A stretch of DNA of 64,000 bases from the NCBI GenBank assembly GCA_016741995.1, contig JACVCO010000007.1:124001-188000 (forward strand), in the 5' to 3' direction. Under the pieces are notes generated by a model. It was given only the letters and a program-made list of their open reading frames with translations, was not told the origin of the DNA and made no database searches. The stretch comes from Hydrogenophaga sp. GTDB lineage: Bacteria > Pseudomonadota > Gammaproteobacteria > Burkholderiales > Burkholderiaceae_C. The position numbers and the translations under genes were made by a program. Below, one piece after another: positions 45,440-53,376 of this stretch; within the stretch, counting starts at the first letter, position 1, and the number at the start of each line of letters is the position of its first letter.

Positions 45440-46223
45440 GGGCACTCTCCTCGCCCAGGTAGGCCGCAAGCACGGCGGGGTTGGCGGCCACCTCGGCCGG
45501 CGTGCCTTCGGCGATCAGGCAGCCGAAGTCCAGCACATAAATCCGGTCGGACAAGTCCATCACCACCTGCATGTCGTGTTCGATCATCAGCACCGCCACA
45601 CCGAACTCGTCGCGGATGTCGAGCGTGAAGCGCGCGATGTCTTCCTTCTCTTCGCGGTTCATGCCCGCCACGATTTCGTCGAGCAGCAGCAGGCTCGGCT
45701 CGCAGGCCAGGGCGCGGCCCAGTTCCACGCGCTTTTGCTGGCCGTAGGCGAGCTGGCTCACCGGCTTGTCGCGCAGTTCCTCGATCTCGAGGAACTCGAT
45801 GATTTGTTCCACCTTCTCGCGCGCGGCGATCTCCTCGCGGCGCGAGCGGCCCAGGAACAGCAGCGATTCCCAGGCCGAGTAGCGGAAGTGGATGTGGCGG
45901 CCCACCAGCAGGTTCTCCACCACGGTGCCGTGGCGGAACAGCGCCAGGTTCTGGAAGGTGCGGCCGATGCCCAGGCGCGCGAACTCGTGCGATTTCAGGC
46001 GCGCGGTGTCGCGGCCCTGAAAGTGGATCGTGCCCTCGCTGGGCGGCAGCACGCCGCTCACCAGGTTGAAGGTCGTCGTCTTGCCGGCGCCGTTGGGGCC
46101 GATCAGGCTCACGATCTCGCCCGGCATGACCTTCAGGCTCACGTTGTTGACGGCCTTGACGCCGCCAAAGCGCTTGGAGATGTTCTGCGCCTGCAGAACC
46201 GGGGTTTGCGCCACGCCGCTCAT
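45432..46223 (-). CDS. livG: ABC transporter ATP-binding protein (LivG-like)
   Basis: The 263-aa ATPase has Walker A GPNGAGKTT, the LivG-specific GIGRTFQNLALF, signature LAYGQQKRVELGRAL and Walker B LLLLDEIVAGMN (the usual Glu retained). ATG 46223 overlaps the livF stop as ATGA, so it is preferred to the GTG three codons upstream. Confidence 0.9.
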   Translation of the reverse strand: MSGVAQTPVLQAQNISKRFGGVKAVNNVSLKVMPGEIVSLIGPNGAGKTTTFNLVSGVLPPSEGTIHFQGRDTARLKSHEFARLGIGRTFQNLALFRHGTVVENLLVGRHIHFRYSAWESLLFLGRSRREEIAAREKVEQIIEFLEIEELRDKPVSQLAYGQQKRVELGRALACEPSLLLLDEIVAGMNREEKEDIARFTLDIRDEFGVAVLMIEHDMQVVMDLSDRIYVLDFGCLIAEGTPAEVAANPAVLAAYLGEESAHA

Positions 46224-47062
46224 GACAGCCACCTCTTGCGGCGCTTGTAGTGCTTCACGTCTTTCATGCTGGTGCGGCCCGGCTGCGAGCTCAGGCCCAG
46301 GTAGAACTCGCGCACGTCGGCGTTGCGCTGCAACTGCTCGCTGGTGCCGTCGAGCACCACGCGGCCGTTTTCCATGATGTAGGCGTAGTCGGCGATGGCC
46401 AGCGCGCGGCTGGCGTTCTGCTCGACCAGCAGGATGGTCAGGCCCGTGGTGTCGCGCAGCGTCTGGATGCTGCGGAAGATCTCGCTCACGATCAGCGGAG
46501 CCAGGCCCAGCGACGGCTCGTCGAGCGCGAGCACCTTGGGCTTGCTCATGAGTGCGCGGCCGATCGCCACCATCTGCTGCTCGCCCCCCGAGAGGTAGCC
46601 CGCGGTGGTCTGGCGCATCTCGGCCAGACGCGGGAACAGCGAGAACACGTAGTCGCGCGCCTGCGCCAGGTTGCTGGCGCTTTGCAGGTGCGCGCCGGTG
46701 ATGAGGTTCTCTTCCACCGTGAGCGTCTGGAACAGGCGCCGGCCTTCGGGCACCTGCACCATGCCCTGGCGCACGATGGCGGGCGCCGGGTCCTTCTCCA
46801 CCGCGCGGCCGTTGAGCAGGATCGTGCCCTTCTCGATCACGCCGTCTTCCGCGTCGAGCACGCCCGACACCGCCTTGAGCACCGTGGATTTGCCGGCGCC
46901 GTTGGAGCCGAGCAAGGCCACGATCTGGCCCGGGCGCACTTCAAGCGACACGTCGCGCACGGCCTCGATGGCGCCGCCATAGACGACCTGGATGTTGTGT
47001 ATCGCGAGCGCGGGCGGCGCCGTGGCAGGCGCCGCCGCGGGGGTGGGGTGGGTGGAAGCCAT
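46220..47062 (-). CDS. livF: ABC transporter ATP-binding protein (LivF-like)
   Basis: The 280-aa ATPase has Walker A GSNGAGKST, the LivF pattern GMVQVPEGRRLFQTLTVEENL, signature LSGGEQQMVAIGRAL and Walker B VLALDEPSLGLAP. It has a 15-20-residue Ala/Pro-rich N-terminal extension and a basic tail (KHYKRRKRWLS). It is the first gene of the operon livF-livG-ligase-livH-livM-livK, with a TetR-type operator 58 nt upstream. Confidence 0.9.
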   Translation of the reverse strand: MASTHPTPAAAPATAPPALAIHNIQVVYGGAIEAVRDVSLEVRPGQIVALLGSNGAGKSTVLKAVSGVLDAEDGVIEKGTILLNGRAVEKDPAPAIVRQGMVQVPEGRRLFQTLTVEENLITGAHLQSASNLAQARDYVFSLFPRLAEMRQTTAGYLSGGEQQMVAIGRALMSKPKVLALDEPSLGLAPLIVSEIFRSIQTLRDTTGLTILLVEQNASRALAIADYAYIMENGRVVLDGTSEQLQRNADVREFYLGLSSQPGRTSMKDVKHYKRRKRWLS

Positions 47063-47119
47063 GTCTGTCTCGGACCACCTGTCGACGGCGTGCCGTCGTG
47101 GGTGGGATTTTTGAATAAT

Positions 47120-47139
47120 TAGTCCGTCGCGTCGGTCTT
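47120..47139. promoter_or_regulatory. TetR operator B (upstream of Liv operon)
   Basis: TAGTCCGTCGCGTCGGTCTT matches the palindrome found at three other promoters of the island. A minus-strand -10 candidate TAATTA (47121-47116) touches its end. Confidence 0.8.
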
Positions 47140-47191
47140 TAATTGAGGCGGATTATGGTGCGAGGTTCCTGCGAAAACCCTCGGGAATACC

Positions 47192-48448
47192 CTAGATGAC
47201 GGCCACCGGCTGGAGGATTTCCTTCAGCGGCTGTGAGGCGTCGGCCAGGCGCTCGGCGTCCACCCCGCAGGGCTGCGCCAACGCGCGCTTGGCCTGCATG
47301 AAATCCGCCGGGCGGTTGATCGCGTCCATCGCCAGCAGGCGATCGCCCGCCAGGTAGAACGCGCTGAAGGAGCGGCTGGCGGGATCGCCGCGCAACACGC
47401 AGCGGTCGTGCCCTTGCGAGAGACCGGCCATCTGCAGCTTCAGGTCGTACTGGTCGGACCAGAACCAGGGCACCGCGCGGTTGGGCTTGGGCTGGCCACC
47501 GAGCCAGGAGGCCGCGGCACGGGCCTGCTCCAGCGCGTTGGGCACGGATTCGATGCGCAGCTCGCGACCATAGACGCCGCTGAACTGCAGCGTGCAATCA
47601 CCCGCGGCCATCACCTGCGGGTCGCGCGTGCGCGAGAGCTCGTCCACGCGGATGCCGTCCGCCTCCGCCAGGCCCGCGGCCTGCGCGGCCTCGGTGTTGA
47701 GCAGCATGCCCAGGCCCGCCACCACCAGATCGCACGGCACGCGCGTGCCGCCGCGGCACAACACCGCCCGGATCGCACCCTGGTGCAGTTCGACGGCCTC
47801 GACCTCGACGCCGGTGCGCAGGTCCACGCCGGCGGCGCGGTGCACACCCTCGTAGAAAGCCGACACCTCGGCGCCCGCCACACGCGCCAGCACGCGCGGC
47901 TGCAGCTCCAGCAGCACCACCTCGGCACCGAGGCCGCGCGCCGAGGCCGCGACCTCCAGACCCACGTAGCCCCCGCCGATGATCACCACCCGCGCGCCCG
48001 GCCGCAGTTGCGCGCGGATGCCTTCGGCGTCGGCCATGTTGCGCAGGTAGTGCAGGTTGGTGGGTTGTTCGCCCGGCACCAGGCCCGCGCAGGTCAGCGG
48101 GCGCGGGCGCCCGCCGGTGCACAGGGCCAGCGCGTCGTAGGCCAGCGCGCTGCCGTCGGCCAGCTCAAGGCGCTGGTTCGCCCGGTCGATGCGCTCCATG
48201 CGCACACCGCGGTGCAGGTCCACCTGCGCGCCTTCGTAGACGCTGGTCGCGCGCAACAGCAGGCCTTCAGCGTCCACCTTGCCCGCCAGCCAGGCTTTGG
48301 AAAGCGGCGGGCGGTGGTAGGGCCAGGCGGGCTCGTCGCCGAGCAGCACGATGCGACCGGCCCAGCCCTGCTGGCGCGCGGCCACCGCCAACTCGCTGCC
48401 TGCGTGGCCGGCGCCCACAACCACCAGCTGTTTGTCCTTGGTCTCCAT
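47192..48448 (-). CDS. FAD-dependent ferredoxin/rubredoxin reductase-like protein
   Basis: The 418-aa protein has two Rossmann dinucleotide-binding sites, LVVVGAGHAGSELAVAARQ (FAD) and ARVVIIGGGYVGLEVAA (NAD), the WPYHRPPLSK motif typical of this group, and VMAAGDCT. It resembles the reductases feeding P450 or dioxygenase ferredoxins. No ferredoxin, P450 or oxygenase gene adjoins it; the nearest Rieske oxygenase is at the other end of the window with its own reductase. A TetR-type operator lies 36 nt upstream, so it belongs to the island's regulon. Confidence 0.88.
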   Translation of the reverse strand: METKDKQLVVVGAGHAGSELAVAARQQGWAGRIVLLGDEPAWPYHRPPLSKAWLAGKVDAEGLLLRATSVYEGAQVDLHRGVRMERIDRANQRLELADGSALAYDALALCTGGRPRPLTCAGLVPGEQPTNLHYLRNMADAEGIRAQLRPGARVVIIGGGYVGLEVAASARGLGAEVVLLELQPRVLARVAGAEVSAFYEGVHRAAGVDLRTGVEVEAVELHQGAIRAVLCRGGTRVPCDLVVAGLGMLLNTEAAQAAGLAEADGIRVDELSRTRDPQVMAAGDCTLQFSGVYGRELRIESVPNALEQARAAASWLGGQPKPNRAVPWFWSDQYDLKLQMAGLSQGHDRCVLRGDPASRSFSAFYLAGDRLLAMDAINRPADFMQAKRALAQPCGVDAERLADASQPLKEILQPVAVI

Positions 48449-48483
48449 GCTTACCCTGATGAAAATCGGTTGCAGTCTATATA

Positions 48484-48503
48484 TAGTCCGTCTCGTCGGT
48501 CTA
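48484..48503. promoter_or_regulatory. TetR operator C (between FAD reductase and tetR2)
   Basis: TAGTCCGTCTCGTCGGTCTA is the most symmetric of the four operator copies (18 of 20 positions pair). Candidate -10 boxes overlap both ends: TATATA for the reductase (minus, 48485-48480) and TAAATA for tetR2 (plus, from 48501). Confidence 0.85.
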
Positions 48504-48559
48504 AATATAAACAGCTTCGGCCCCCAGCGCAATGGGGTCGGGCCTCACCAGGAGCCAGG

Positions 48560-49219
48560 ATGACCAGAACCAGGGCGGACGACTACGAAGACAAGAAGGC
48601 CACCATTCTCGACAAGGCCGCCGCGCTGATCGCGCGCAAGGGCTTCGACCAGGCCACCATGCAGGACGTGGCCAAGGCCTGCGGCACCTCGAAGTCACAC
48701 ATCTACCACTACTTCCCGAGCAAGGAAGACCTGCTCTACGCCATCGTGTACGACCACGTCACGCGCCAGGCCGCCGACCTGGAGCGCATCGTGGCGCAGC
48801 ACCTGCCCGCCGAGGACCGCTTCCAGCAGTTCGTCGAGAGCTTCATGCAGGGCGCGGCGCGCGAACGCGACGAGCACATCATCCTGATGAACGACCTGAA
48901 GTACCTGCCGCGCGCGGAGCTCAAGACGATCCGCTCGCTGGAGGTGCGCATGACCGAGCTGCTCAACGACCTGCTGATCGAGATCAACCCCGGCATCATG
49001 GGCACGGCGAGCCTGCGCAAACCCTACGCCCTGCTGCTCTTCGGGATGATGATCTGGACCTTCAGCTGGTACCGCCCTTCCGGCGACATCAGCCCCAGGG
49101 AACTGGCGGCGCGCATCTCGGACCTGTTCGTCAACGGGTTCAAGGCGCCGCCGTCCCTGCTCAGTTCACCGAACGGTTCTTCCCCTGCCAGAAAGGCTCG
49201 CGCAGCACGTTCTTCATGA
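48560..49219 (+). CDS. TetR family regulator 2
   Basis: The 219-aa protein has a TetR helix-turn-helix (ARKGFDQATMQDVAKACGTSKSHIYHYFPSKEDLL, about residues 22-56) and an effector domain similar to that of the regulator at 39795. GGAG lies 5-6 nt before the ATG. Its last 59 nt overlap the convergent acyl-CoA ligase gene. It probably controls its own gene and the divergent reductase through the operator at 48484, and perhaps the other operons with the same site. Confidence 0.87.
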   Translation: MTRTRADDYEDKKATILDKAAALIARKGFDQATMQDVAKACGTSKSHIYHYFPSKEDLLYAIVYDHVTRQAADLERIVAQHLPAEDRFQQFVESFMQGAARERDEHIILMNDLKYLPRAELKTIRSLEVRMTELLNDLLIEINPGIMGTASLRKPYALLLFGMMIWTFSWYRPSGDISPRELAARISDLFVNGFKAPPSLLSSPNGSSPARKARAARSS

Positions 49220-50714
49220 TCTTGCCCGCGCCCGACAGCGGCAGCGCATCGCGGAACTCCACCTTGCGCGGGCACTTGTAGTTCGCGATCAGCGTGTGGC
49301 AGTGGGCGATGAGCTCCTGTTCGCTCACCTGCTGGCCGTCTTTCAGCGCCACCACGGCCATCACCGCCTCGCCCCATTTCTCGTCGGGCACGCCGATGAC
49401 CGCGCACTCGCGCACCGCCGGGTGCGCGTGCACCGCGTTCTCCACTTCGCGCGAGTAGATGTTCTCGCCGCCGCTGATGATCATGTCCTTCACGCGGTCG
49501 ACGATGTAGATGAAGCCCTCGTCGTCCATCCACGCGCCGTCGCCGGTGTGCATCCAGCCGTTGCGCAGGGCCGCGGCCGTGGCCTCGGGCTTGTTCCAGT
49601 AGCCCAGCATCACCTGCGCGCCGCGCACCGCGATCTCGCCCGGCGTGCCACGCGGCAGCTCCTCGCCGTCGGGGCCCACGATCCTCACGTCCACGCCGTA
49701 GGCCGCGCGCCCGGCGGCCTGGCGCTTGTGCTTGCCGTGCGCGCCGTCGAAGTGGTAGCGCCAGGGCAGGCTCACGGTGAGCGCGGCGGTCTCCGTCATG
49801 CCGTAGCCCTGGATGAACTCCCAGCTGGGCAACTTCTCGATGGCGCGCGCCAGCACCGCGTCGGGGATCGGCGAAGCGCCGTACTCGCAGTAGCGCACGC
49901 TGCTGAGGTCGTAGCGGTCGAAGTCCGCATGGTTCAACATCATGTTGATCATGGTCGGCACGAACAGCACGTAGTTGACCTTGTGCGTCTGGATCGCCTC
50001 GAAGGCCAGCACCGCGTCGAACTTGGGCAGGCACACGTGGGTGCCGCCGGCCAGCGTGAGCGCGAACGCCGGGGACGCACCGGCCAGGTGGAACAGGCCC
50101 GCCGAGTGCATGTACTTGGTCTCGTCCGAGAAGTGCAGCGTCGCGATCCAGTTGATGGAAGCGGCGATGAAGTTCCTGTGCGAGAGCATCACGCCCTTGG
50201 GGTGGCCGGTGGTGCCGCCGGTGTAGTAGATGCCGCACAGCGCGTCGTCGCGCCCGCACTCGTCGGCCATGGGCGGGTGCTGCGCGATCAGGGCCTCGTA
50301 GCCGTGCATGCCCTGGGGCGTGGGCTGGTCGCCCATGTGCACCACGTGCCGCATGGGGTGGCCCTTGAGCAGATCGGGCACCTGCGCGGCGAAGCCGTCG
50401 TCCACCAGCAGGCCGGCGCAGCCCGCGTCCTTCAGGCTGTAGATGTTTTCCGGAATCGCCCAGCGCGTGTTCAACGGCACCAGCACCAGATCGGCCCAGG
50501 CGGCGGCGAAGAAGAGTTCGATGTAGTTGTCGCTGTTGAAGGCCAGCACGGCCAGGCGGTCGCCCGGCTGCAGGCCCAGCGCGCGCAGGCCGGCGGCCAG
50601 GCGCGGCACGCGCTCGCCCACCTGGGCCCAGGTGCGTTGGCGGTTCTGGTAGATGGTGGCGGTGTGGCGGTGGCGCGTCTGCACCGCCCGTGTGAGTGCC
50701 TGGGTCAATTGCAT
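49161..50714 (-). CDS. AMP-forming acyl-CoA synthetase
   Basis: The 517-aa protein has the phosphate loop YYTGGTTGHPKGVMLSHRN, GYGMTETAALTV, the GWMHTGDGAWMDDEGF adenylate motif, and the C-terminal catalytic lysine in PLSGAGKIMKNVLR. This is the medium-size class of ligases for short, aromatic or branched acids. It ends the operon that starts with a TRAP receptor at 56208. By analogy with levulinate catabolism it may activate the hydroxy or keto acid that the adjacent kinase then phosphorylates. Confidence 0.9.
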   Translation of the reverse strand: MQLTQALTRAVQTRHRHTATIYQNRQRTWAQVGERVPRLAAGLRALGLQPGDRLAVLAFNSDNYIELFFAAAWADLVLVPLNTRWAIPENIYSLKDAGCAGLLVDDGFAAQVPDLLKGHPMRHVVHMGDQPTPQGMHGYEALIAQHPPMADECGRDDALCGIYYTGGTTGHPKGVMLSHRNFIAASINWIATLHFSDETKYMHSAGLFHLAGASPAFALTLAGGTHVCLPKFDAVLAFEAIQTHKVNYVLFVPTMINMMLNHADFDRYDLSSVRYCEYGASPIPDAVLARAIEKLPSWEFIQGYGMTETAALTVSLPWRYHFDGAHGKHKRQAAGRAAYGVDVRIVGPDGEELPRGTPGEIAVRGAQVMLGYWNKPEATAAALRNGWMHTGDGAWMDDEGFIYIVDRVKDMIISGGENIYSREVENAVHAHPAVRECAVIGVPDEKWGEAVMAVVALKDGQQVSEQELIAHCHTLIANYKCPRKVEFRDALPLSGAGKIMKNVLREPFWQGKNRSVN

Positions 50715-50736
50715 GGTTGGTCTCCTGCTCCTGACT

Positions 50737-51864
50737 TTATAGCGCCGGGTGTTTTTGCGGGCCGGGATACCGCGGGTAGCCGGCGGCCACGCCGTACTCG
50801 CTGATGCCCATGCCGCTCTCGGGTCCGTTCGGGCCGTCGGTGTGCACGCGCAACACGTGGTCGCCCAGGGTGCGGGCGCGCTCGCGCGTGAGGGCGTCGT
50901 CCAGGTCCCAGACGTCGTGCCCTTCGGCGTAGGGGCCCTTGTCTTCGCCGTGGTTCCAGCCGCCGTAGCCACCGTAGAGGCCGCCCTTCAGGTAGAAGCG
51001 CGTGGGCAGCGGCTCCAGGCGCAGCACGCGCGGCGCACCGTCGTCGAAGCGGATGCGCAGCTCGCCACCGGCCAGGGTCTGGCCCAGGGGGTCGTCGGCC
51101 CACTGCAGATCGTGCTCGACGGCGGTGATCTCGCGGTGGCGCACGCTGCCGTCGGCCTGCTTCTCGAAGGCCGCGCCCGACAGGTAGAAGGGCTTGCCCG
51201 GGTCGCGCTCCTTGAGGAACATGCAGACGCCCACGCTCTCAGTCTGCAGCATGGTCCAGGTCCAGAAGAATTTCTTGTGCGTCTGCATGGGCGGGGCGGC
51301 CCAGTCGGTGCGCATCTCGGAGCGCAGGCCCCAGGAGCGGTCGCGCTGGCCCCACCAGGTGGCGGGCGTGAGCTCGTGGCGCTCGCCGTTCACCTGCAGC
51401 CAGCCGCGCCAGCGGCCGAACTGCGTCACGCGCGCCAGGTCTTCTTCGATCACGCCGTCGCGCTCGCGCCGGCTCTGTTTCTCCTGCGCGGCAGGCAGGT
51501 TGGCCTCGAACTGGATCTCGAAGGCGATGCCCGAGGCGTTGTCCTGCAGCCGCAGGCGGTGCAGGCCCTGGCCGGGGGTGATGTCCAGGCGCAGCGGGCC
51601 GACCTCCAGGTCCAGCGGGTTGCTGCCGAGCCGGCGCGAGGCGCGGAAGTTGTGCTGCTGGCGCCCGACGGTGACGCCCGCGAAGGCGTCCATCACGCCG
51701 CGGTTGGGGTAGTAGCCGAAGCCGATGTCGATCAGCAGCGGGCGGCCGTCGATGGGGTGCGCGGTGTACCACCAGCGCTCGGTGAAGCGCGGGTCGCCGT
51801 TGCCGGCCTGGGCAAAGGTGCCGGGGGTCTGGTGGCCCGGCAGATCGTCCTGGGGAGTCAGCAT
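50737..51864 (-). CDS. AttH/CrtC-like lipocalin-fold protein of unknown function
   Basis: The 375-aa protein lacks a signal peptide and is rich in beta-strand patterns with many Trp. WWYTAHPIDGRPLLIDIGFGYYPNRG, TPATWWGQRDRSWGLRSE and WTWTMLQTESVG resemble the hydroxyneurosporene-synthase (CrtC)/AttH family, whose members hydrate or bind isoprenoid-like ligands. The function here is not known. It lies between the LvaB-like gene and the acyl-CoA synthetase gene, so it should serve the same pathway. Confidence 0.6.
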   Translation of the reverse strand: MLTPQDDLPGHQTPGTFAQAGNGDPRFTERWWYTAHPIDGRPLLIDIGFGYYPNRGVMDAFAGVTVGRQQHNFRASRRLGSNPLDLEVGPLRLDITPGQGLHRLRLQDNASGIAFEIQFEANLPAAQEKQSRRERDGVIEEDLARVTQFGRWRGWLQVNGERHELTPATWWGQRDRSWGLRSEMRTDWAAPPMQTHKKFFWTWTMLQTESVGVCMFLKERDPGKPFYLSGAAFEKQADGSVRHREITAVEHDLQWADDPLGQTLAGGELRIRFDDGAPRVLRLEPLPTRFYLKGGLYGGYGGWNHGEDKGPYAEGHDVWDLDDALTRERARTLGDHVLRVHTDGPNGPESGMGISEYGVAAGYPRYPGPQKHPAL

Positions 51865-51868
51865 GGGT

Positions 51869-52333
51869 TCAGTCTTTCTTGTCGGGGGCAGCGCCGGCGG
51901 TCATGGCGCTGAAGTCGGTGAGCGGGATGCGCTTGCGCTCGATCCGCAGTTGCTCGCGCAGGGCCTGGCACAGGATGGCGTCGAGCTCGGCGGCCAGCGG
52001 CGCGGGCAAGGCAGCGCCCTGCTGGTCGAGCCAGTCGGTGAGCGCCCGCGTGCGGGCTTCGGCGCCGGGCAGGTCGGTGCCGGCGTCGCCCGCGGGCAGC
52101 GTGAGGCCGGCGTCGGCCGCGCGCGCTTCGAACGCCAGGTTGCCGCTGCGCAGCGCCGCGGCCTGCGCCTGCAGCGCCTGCGGGTCCCACACGGTCATGC
52201 CCGCGAGCTTGCCGAGGATGTCGTGCACGGCGGCCAGTTGCCCGCGCGCGTGGTCGCTGCTCAACTCGGGCGCCACGGCGTCGTTGAGCGCGCGGCGCAG
52301 CGCTTCAATGAGTCGGGCCAGGTCGGTGTTCAT
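51869..52333 (-). CDS. Small helical protein, LvaB-like partner of the adjacent kinase
   Basis: The 154-aa protein is predicted mostly helical and has no recognisable catalytic motif. It starts with LIEALRRALNDAVAPEL, resembling small proteins (DUF6285-like) found next to APH-type acyl-CoA kinases. It overlaps the kinase gene by 4 nt (ATGA). In Pseudomonas putida the small protein LvaB is needed for activity of the kinase LvaA; position suggests the same relationship here. Sequence identity to LvaB could not be checked. Confidence 0.5.
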   Translation of the reverse strand: MNTDLARLIEALRRALNDAVAPELSSDHARGQLAAVHDILGKLAGMTVWDPQALQAQAAALRSGNLAFEARAADAGLTLPAGDAGTDLPGAEARTRALTDWLDQQGAALPAPLAAELDAILCQALREQLRIERKRIPLTDFSAMTAGAAPDKKD

Positions 52334-53376
52334 GCGGCCTCCGTCATCAGGCGGTTCAGCTCCAGCAGCGTGGACGCGACCTGGAAACCCATGGAGGCCA
52401 TGCGCACGTCGCGCCCCCGCCCGCTTTCCACGCGCTGTGACGCACTCAGCAGCATGGACGCGCTCTTGAACAGGCCCAGCACCTCGTAGTAGCGCAGCAC
52501 CCGCGCATCGGGTGTGAAGCCGGCTTGCTGCGCGTAGCGCCCGAAGAAGGCATCGCGGTCGATGATGCCGCCCACGCGCCCGCTGCCGCCAGCGAAGACG
52601 CGCAACGACGCCCAGGCCAGGTCTTCGTGCGGGTCGCCCGGGTGCACCAGCTCCCAATCGAGCACGGCGGTGATGCGGCCATCCTGCTGCAGGAAATTGC
52701 CGACGCGGTAGTCGCCGTGCCCGATGGTGACGCGGGGCGCCTCGGGCGCGTGGCGGCGCAACCAGCGCATGGCGTGGTGCATCTGCGGCGGCGCCTTGGC
52801 GGCGTCTTCGCCGAAGCCGGCGTGGTGCCACCAGAAGTCGGTCTGCGTGCGCGCCACCGTGGCGCGGTCCACATCGCCCCACAGGCGGTGCAGGCCGGTC
52901 TGCGTCCAGTCCACCGCGTGCAGGGCGGCCAGGCCATCGACGAAGTCGCGCCCGAGGCTGGCGTTCTGCGCCTCGCCGCGCGCTTCGGCGTCGCCTTTCC
53001 AGGGCATGGGCGTGTCACCGGCCACCCGCCCGCTCACGAGGAAGGGCGCGCCGATGAGGCTGTCGTCGTCGCTGAAGGCGAACACGCGCGGCACCGGCAA
53101 CGCGGCCTGGCCCTGCAGGGCCTCCATCGCGCGGTACTCGGGCTCGGCGCGGTAGGGCGCGAGCAGGCCGCGCGGGTCGCCGATGCGCAGGATGAGTTCG
53201 AGCGGATCACCCCCCTCCGCCGGCGTGGCCTGAAAGCCGATGGTGATCCACGAGAAGCCCGCCGGGAAACGGCGCCAGCCACCGAGATGCAGCGGCCGCT
53301 TCAGCGCCGCCGAGAGAAAGGGAGACAGCCGGCGGCCCAGGTGGTCCGCCGACAGGTCGATACAGGCTTCGGTCAT
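52330..53376 (-). CDS. APH-type phosphotransferase, LvaA/ACAD10-11 kinase-like
   Basis: The 348-aa kinase has the aminoglycoside-phosphotransferase fold with HGDYRVGN (220-227) as catalytic loop and the metal-binding DWE (240-242). The family closest in layout phosphorylates 4-hydroxyacyl-CoAs (bacterial LvaA; the kinase domain of mammalian ACAD10/11), after which a dehydrogenase-like enzyme removes the phosphate. Its place between TRAP permease and a small LvaB-like gene, with an acyl-CoA synthetase in the same operon, supports that role over antibiotic resistance. Confidence 0.8.
   Translation of the reverse strand: MTEACIDLSADHLGRRLSPFLSAALKRPLHLGGWRRFPAGFSWITIGFQATPAEGGDPLELILRIGDPRGLLAPYRAEPEYRAMEALQGQAALPVPRVFAFSDDDSLIGAPFLVSGRVAGDTPMPWKGDAEARGEAQNASLGRDFVDGLAALHAVDWTQTGLHRLWGDVDRATVARTQTDFWWHHAGFGEDAAKAPPQMHHAMRWLRRHAPEAPRVTIGHGDYRVGNFLQQDGRITAVLDWELVHPGDPHEDLAWASLRVFAGGSGRVGGIIDRDAFFGRYAQQAGFTPDARVLRYYEVLGLFKSASMLLSASQRVESGRGRDVRMASMGFQVASTLLELNRLMTEAA

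Noticed and set aside
52330..53376. Aminoglycoside resistance gene
   Set aside because: The fold is APH-type, but its operon of TRAP transporter and acyl-CoA genes fits the acyl-CoA kinase branch.
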